Assembly (NCBI GenBank): GCA_001931875.2
Contig: MSJH02000666.1
Span: forward strand, 62,001 to 126,000
Reading direction: 5' to 3'
Length of the DNA: 64,000 nt
Source: Byssochlamys sp. IMV 00236
Lineage: Eukaryota > Ascomycota > Eurotiomycetes > Eurotiales > Thermoascaceae
The notes under the pieces are model-generated. The model was not told where the DNA came from. It was given only the letters and a program-made list of their open reading frames with translations, and ran no database searches. The position numbers and the translations under genes were made by a program. Of this stretch, positions 58,452-64,000 are shown piece after piece. Each line of letters begins with the position of its first letter. Position 1 is the first letter of the stretch.

Positions 58452-59332
58452 TGTGTCTCTCAGGAGTCCAGACTTCGCTCGCTGATCAGTCGAGGTATCT
58501 TGCGCTCAGTTAACCGACGTCCAGGGTGTCGCAAAATCTGGTTGCGGTTGTAGATGCAAAGCAGGGATTTCTGCCTGATCATAAAAAATAATTGGGATGG
58601 CCCCAGCAGGGTATATTATTCTAAGATCTCGATCAGTATTAAACTACATAAAAATAATTACTTGCTTCGTTGGTTCTTGTTCTTGTTCTTGCGGAGATCT
58701 GGTCTGACGTCATGGCAGATGAGGTCATGCCATTCAGTATCGGCACGTGATGAAGCCGCATTGGGATTTCGATTTCGAGAGAGAAGCTGGTATTTATTAT
58801 GGATTATTTATTGTTTATTGACAACGGGTTGAAAAGATAGTTATAGAGTACGACCATGGAGTCTACCATAATTCTTGAGGAGTCGAGAAGGATCGAAAGC
58901 GGAGCAGCGCATCGATCAGATACTTAAGTAGAAACTAACAAAGCACCCAGTCAATTACAGTAATCACAATCGAGTGGGACTCGAAACCCAGGCGCGGGGA
59001 AAGACAACAGCAGAAATACTGTACTGTACACAATTAAATGACCATCTATTGCAATTTGTTGTCGTCGAGTCTATGGTGCGTTAGGAGAGACCAGTGAATG
59101 ACGATCCAAGTCACTGACGAACCGTGTACAGAGTAAAGATGAATACTTGGTGGGGTTCATCAAATTCGATCTAGAGGACAATCATCCGTCGCACATCTAA
59201 CTTATCTATTGTCAGCCTACTGTAGAGATCAACGAGCAATATCAACGGCTACACAACACTAATTGAGACACATACTAACTTGACGCGCAAAATACAAACA
59301 ATACTTAAGATAAGAGTGCGAACGGAGACGGT
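58452..59332. promoter_or_regulatory. Divergent promoter region
   Basis: The region between the membrane hydrolase-like gene and PPE1 should contain both promoters. No strong motif stands out. Confidence 0.45.
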
Positions 59333-61119
59333 ATGAGTGACCTCCAAAAGTCTTTCGCCAAGTCACGGCTTGCCCGCCTGCCGCCCGAGCCCCCGCCAAT
59401 ATTCGATGAAGCCCAGGAGGATGCTCTGGCATCGCATCAGCAGCATGAGGGAGGACATGAGGATGATTCTTCTTCCGCTTCATCTGCTTCCTCAACAGGA
59501 ACGGTCGTTCCGTCTCCAAGCCAGCATCTTTTTGCACGAGGAAGAGGGTATGTTGATTGAACTCCCCGCAGCCTCCCCCTCTTTTCAATAGACAAAGGAG
59601 CCTTCTTTCGAAATATCCCATTTGATTATGCTTCCAATGTTGCACATATATATATATACATACCTAGATACCGTCCGATACATCGATTTCCAGCCTCCCC
59701 AATTTCTCTTCAGTTTCATTCCGCACTCACTAACATCCCTTCTCAGATCCTCGTCCAAGCAAGACGCTGCATTAAACTGGACAGACTACTTCGCTCAGGA
59801 ACTGTACCTGGAAGAAGACGAGAAAGACCTACACATTTCCCACCACGTCTATATCACACCACCGACAAAATCAGGTCCACTCTTCGTCTTGCACCACGGC
59901 GCAGGCTCTTCGGCTCTCTCATTCGCCGTCTGTGTAGAGGAGATCAGAAAGATCCTACCTGACGTCGGGATCCTCGCACCGGATGCCCGATGGCATGGAA
60001 GCACGACGGTGACTCGAAAGACTGAACACCAAGATTCAGTAAACAGCGATGTCGAAGTCGATCTTCGTCTGGACACCCTGAGCCGCGATCTGGTATTCGT
60101 CGTGCAAGAAACGCAGAAGAAGATGGGCTGGGAGACGCTTCCGGACCTGGTCCTCATTGGACATAGTCTTGGCGGCGCAGTCGTTGTTGATGCTGCTAAG
60201 AAAGGGGATCTGGGAGCGAAACTATTAGCTTATGCGGTCTTGGATGTGGTCGAAGGTATGTGTATAACTAGCTAGCTAGTGAACCAGCCCTTCTCATCAT
60301 CGTTCATCATAATCATACAAATCTACATCGAACTGACATCGAACAGGTTCTGCAATGGACGCTCTACAGAGCATGGAGAAGTATCTCATGACAAGACCGA
60401 CTCGATTCCCCTCCCTCTCATCAGGAATCGAATGGCAGTATGTCCCCTTATCTACATGCCCGCTATTATAGCCGTATCACTTGTCCAGAAGATAATCCCC
60501 TCTGACCAATTTCCCTCATAGTATCCGCTCGCGCACACTCCGCAACAGAACATCCGCACGCGCTTCCGTCCCCTCTCTCCTCCGAGAAGAAGAGAACCCC
60601 TCAGACCCATCCCGTCCCTGGGTCTGGCGAACAGACCTCGCCGTCACCAAACCCCTCTGGGAGAACTGGTTCGTCGGAATGAGCAAGAAGTTCCTCGAAG
60701 CCAAGGGCGGCAAACTCCTTCTCCTAGCCGGGACCGATAGACTCGACAAGGAGCTAATGATCGGGCAGATGCAAGGTATGTTACATATACACTTGATCAA
60801 AACCCCACTTACTACTCATCATAACCATCACCTCCTCTTGCCAACATTACCTCCCTCTGCTGCATAAAACTCTAACAATAAATTCTTTCTTATCCATCAA
60901 CCAGGAAAATACCAACTCCAAGTCCTCCCTGACGCCGGCCACTTCATCCAAGAAGACCAACCCACCAAAACGGCTCAGATTCTAGTAGATTTCTATAAAC
61001 GCAACGATCGAAGCGCCCTCGTTCTTCCACCAAAGGTTGGAGATATGTTAGCTTCAGCAGCTATGGCGAAGGGCACGGGGGATGCCGCTGCTGGGGTGCT
61101 GAAGAGGCCGTTTCCGTAG
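59333..61119 (+). CDS. PPE1: Protein phosphatase methylesterase 1
   Basis: Five exons, 59333-59547, 59747-60255, 60347-60437, 60522-60775 and 60905-61119, join to 427 residues. The N-terminus starts MSDLQKSFAKSRLARLPPEPP and has a Ser-rich linker. The alpha/beta hydrolase core follows with LHHGAGSSALSF for the oxyanion, LIGHSLGGAVV with nucleophile S212, and DAGHF for the catalytic histidine. All of these match fungal Ppe1/PME-1. The enzyme removes the methyl ester from the C-terminal leucine of PP2A catalytic subunits and so controls B-subunit choice. It is encoded next to, and divergent from, the membrane hydrolase-like gene. Identification is firm. Confidence 0.95.
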
Positions 61120-61753
61120 GAAGATGGATGGATTTGTTTGGCTTTTGCTAGCTTCAATATGGGATGTTGTCGTTATTTGATGAAAAGGGGTGGGTTCTGG
61201 TATTGCTTAGTTCTCTGCGTGAGGAGGTTCAGGCAGCGGTCTATGCTCTTATATACTACATATGGGTAGGAGCTCACTTGACATTGTGGGCGAATCTCAT
61301 ATTTCTCTTCTCCAAATGCTCGGTCGTAGTCTTAACTACAAGAATTTGAAGCTCGAGTTCCGAAAAACGAAAATAGGGACGGAACTCTGATAAGACGATC
61401 CTACACCATGGCTTACGATCTGAGTTACTGCAGTGATGCATGTAATATGATATTCACAGTTCAGTATTGGTATTACACGGTGCTTAACGAGGACTTATGA
61501 ACTTTCAGTCCCCTAGGGGACCAAAGAATCTGCCTCGAAGCTATCCGGTTGATGAAAATAGATACGAACAAAACTCCATCCCGACGACGCCGCCTAGCCG
61601 TGACGCCACCACAGCCCAGCCCACCACCTCCCCGTGAGGACGGCGGGAATAAAAGCACAAGAAAGAAAAGGACAAAACAACCAGAAGAAACCAGGAGTGA
61701 GTAAAAGCTGAAAGGCGCATCCGAGGGTCACCCCCCTGCTGAACCTGCCCCGT
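61120..61753. other. Convergent intergenic region
   Basis: The facing 3' flanks of PPE1 and TAF5. No supported feature is seen. Confidence 0.5.
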
Positions 61754-63971
61754 TTAGGGGAGGTAAGCACCGCCGGCCACGATCAAGTTCATGTTCGTGA
61801 ACTTGACCTTGTACACAGGGCTTTTCTTGGTGGGAAAAGCGCTGATCTGGTCAGGAGTGACCACGACATCTTTGCCCTTTTTCTTGTTGGATCCTGGGCC
61901 AACAGAGGCGGAGGGCTGCGCACCCGCAGCGGAAGCATTGCCGGCATCGATCTTGGTGCCCGCTCCGCCCTCGCCGACGACCCGTCCTTGGGCCGCTGCA
62001 GGATCCTGAGCGGGACCGGCAACGTCCCACACGCGGACGGTCCCATCTGCACCACCGGAAACAAGAACGGTGGACTCGGCACTCCAGCTCAGTGACCAGA
62101 TGCCCCCCTTTCCATGGCCGCGCATGCGCTTGAGCTGGCGACCCGGAGCGAGATCCCAGAGGATGATAGATCCCTGGTCATCGGCAGACGCCAGTATCTT
62201 TCCGTTCTTGCTGCAAGCCAGCGCAGTGATGTTTCCGGTATGGCCAGTGAACATGCGGACAGCGTTACCAGTGGTCACAGCCCACATACGGACAGTGCGG
62301 TCACAACTGCCGGTGAAGACATATGCAGAGTTGGGGTGGAAACAAACGCAGTCAACGTCCTGGTCATGTCCGGCGAAAATACGCTGTTGACGAATACGGT
62401 CAGTAGCCCAGAGACGCGCAGTCTTGTCGTGGCCGCCAGAGACAAAGTAGTAACCGTACGGTCCCCAGGAAAGGTCCCAAACAGGGTGGTCATGACCCTT
62501 GTAAACAACCATGCACTGCCAAAGATCCAAAGACCACAGCCTGATAGTCTTGTCCGCAGAAGAGGAAAGCAGGAAGCGAACGTTGGTGGGTGCAAGTGAA
62601 CCGTCAGTAGGAGTGGTAGAGGGAGCAAAAGCGACAGCGTAGACTGGTCCTGAGTGGCCGATCAGACGGTGTGAGTTCGCGAGCGGCTTATCATCGATGC
62701 CTTCATGAGTGGGCTTGATCTTCTGTCCGTCGAGACTCCAGACACGAATGTACGATTCCTGCATACCGGCAGCAACGAGCATGTTGTCGTCCGAGAAGTC
62801 GAGACACGTAATTCTTATATCAGGTTAGAGAAGGTCTTGTCCATGTAGTCGAATGGAAAGGCTGCTTACCCGTCGTAAGTATTATGGAAGGTGAACATGC
62901 AGACACTGACAGCAGGGCCAACGCCACCAGTACGACCTTCGATCTTGAACCTGTCACGGTTCTCCTTGACTTTCTGCACTTCCATTGCAACGTCACGGGC
63001 AGTAGAAGGCGGGTAAGGAATCTCAGCACGAGTTGGAGCATCTTCATCCTCTTCTTTCTTGATCATCTGATCATATTCCTGGACGAGAGTGTTGCGACCG
63101 GCAACAGGAGGGTTTTTGGCATCTTCTTCCGCGAGTTCACCTCTCACATCTTCTTCAAGCTGAGCTTCAGGAGGAAGATTTCCGAGCTTAAGACGAGGAA
63201 GAGTCCCAGTCATGGCAGGATTATCTCCAGTGTAAGCGGAGCCCGGATGGTGGCCAGGGATACCTTCATCCTCAAGAGGGAAGGTCTGCGTATCACCAGA
63301 TTTGCCAAGCATGGCAGCAAAGCTGAATCGATCGTCCGCAGTACGTTCCTTGGTGATAATGGTGCAGTAGCTGCTCAGGATAGCGGACATAACCGAACCG
63401 CCTTCCTTCTGCTTGTTTTCCAAGAACTGCATAAGGTTCGAAAAGGCAGGATTGCTCAGGATCAGACGATACTTGTTGCCACGATATAACTTAGCAGTGG
63501 AGTTGTCCTGAACATGTTCAGGGAGGCTGATAGGCTCAAGAGCACGGATATCTTCACTGTGTTCAGGAAGGAAGAGGTTCTTGTTGGTAGCGAAGAACTG
63601 CTTGGCATCCTGAGGGTAGAAGGAAGTGACAAGGTTCAAAAAAGAGTAGACAAACAACGGCCAGAGGACGCGTCTCAGTTCCGGCTACATCTTGTCAGCA
63701 TATGATGGACTGAATCGGAAACAGGGAATATACCTTGTAGAGATCCAGGTTGTCCTCAACCCAGCTTTTGAGCAAATCTGAATTGGATATTAGCACAAAC
63801 AATTCTGTAAACAAGAGCTAGATATCACTTACCAAAGCCAGCTCGATACTTGGGACGCGCATCCTCGCCCAAAGGAGGCAGAGGGCGGCCATCAATCTCC
63901 TGATTTGCGGATTCCATGCGCAACATGGCTTCAGTGCGGCTGTATCCCTTCTTGGCAAGATAGTCGATGAC
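61754..63971 (-). CDS. TAF5: Transcription initiation factor TFIID subunit Taf5 (N-terminus off the window)
   Basis: Four exons are visible, 63971-63833, 63777-63734, 63684-62870 and 62813-61754; an upstream intron runs off the right edge, so the first residues are missing. The visible part gives 685 residues. It begins inside a LisH motif (VIDYLAKKGYSRTEAMLRME), then the TAF5 NTD2 domain ([29 protein letters not shown]), an acidic linker, and a C-terminal WD40 propeller with repeats such as RLIGHSGPVYAVAF, VYKGHDHPVWDLSW, IFAGHDQDVDCVCF and MFTGHTGNITALAC. Taf5 is shared by TFIID and SAGA and is essential in yeast. The tail after the last blade has a Gly/Ala-rich insert. Identification is firm. 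Confidence 0.96.
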
Positions 63972-64000
63972 CTGGCAAGGAAGTGAGCGTCAGTGAGATG

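Noticed and set aside
62884..63489. 201-codon plus-strand frame within TAF5
   Set aside because: It lies antisense to the conserved TAF5 exon and has no family pattern.

Overview
The window looks like chromosomal DNA of a filamentous ascomycete, most likely Aspergillus or a close relative in the Eurotiales. The reasons are short (46-85 nt) GT-AG introns in nearly every gene, single-gene spacing on both strands without operons, and a recognisable set of fungal nuclear genes. Exon structures were rebuilt by hand from splice signals and reading-frame continuity; in every multi-exon gene listed as intact the exons join into one open frame.

Layout from left to right. (1) 1-14 kb: a carboxymuconolactone decarboxylase-like protein cut by the left edge, the DNA-protein-crosslink protease WSS1, an amidase, an aldo-keto reductase divergent from it, a small conserved orphan, a SnoaL/NTF2-like protein and an SRPK-type kinase. 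(2) 14-25 kb: a DUF1776 protein, a Sel1-repeat protein of the Nif1/Dsf2 type, and the Fe-S assembly factor DRE2. (3) 27-41 kb: a DUF3712 membrane protein, a DUF6914-like protein, a two-domain protein joining a Sec14-like region to an APH-type kinase, a thioredoxin with an optional N-terminal anchor, an F-box protein, a broken alpha/beta hydrolase gene and a single-pass surface protein. (4) 42-49 kb: a GH18 chitinase, the mRNA 3'-end factor YTH1 and an MFS transporter. (5) 52-64 kb: a dense housekeeping block with a flavodoxin-like quinone oxidoreductase, NPL4, a membrane alpha/beta-hydrolase-like protein, the PP2A methylesterase PPE1, and TAF5, which runs off the right edge.

The genes do not form an obvious metabolic cluster. 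The housekeeping genes cover Cdc48/ubiquitin and crosslink repair (WSS1, NPL4), transcription and mRNA processing (TAF5, YTH1), Fe-S assembly (DRE2) and PP2A control (PPE1). Between them lie gene-poor intervals of 2-4 kb that hold only short ORFs and possible relics.

The most notable observation is at the quinone oxidoreductase. Its stop codon lies in the context TGA CTA G, the best-known programmed-readthrough signal. It is followed in frame by 50 further sense codons that end in a CaaX-type tetrapeptide (CNIL) preceded by two lysines and a second cysteine. This predicts a lipid-anchored isoform made by stop-codon readthrough. Other points of interest are the Sec14-like/APH fusion, the frameshifted hydrolase pseudogene, a GATA-site cluster upstream of the amidase, and alternative N-termini for thioredoxin and DRE2.
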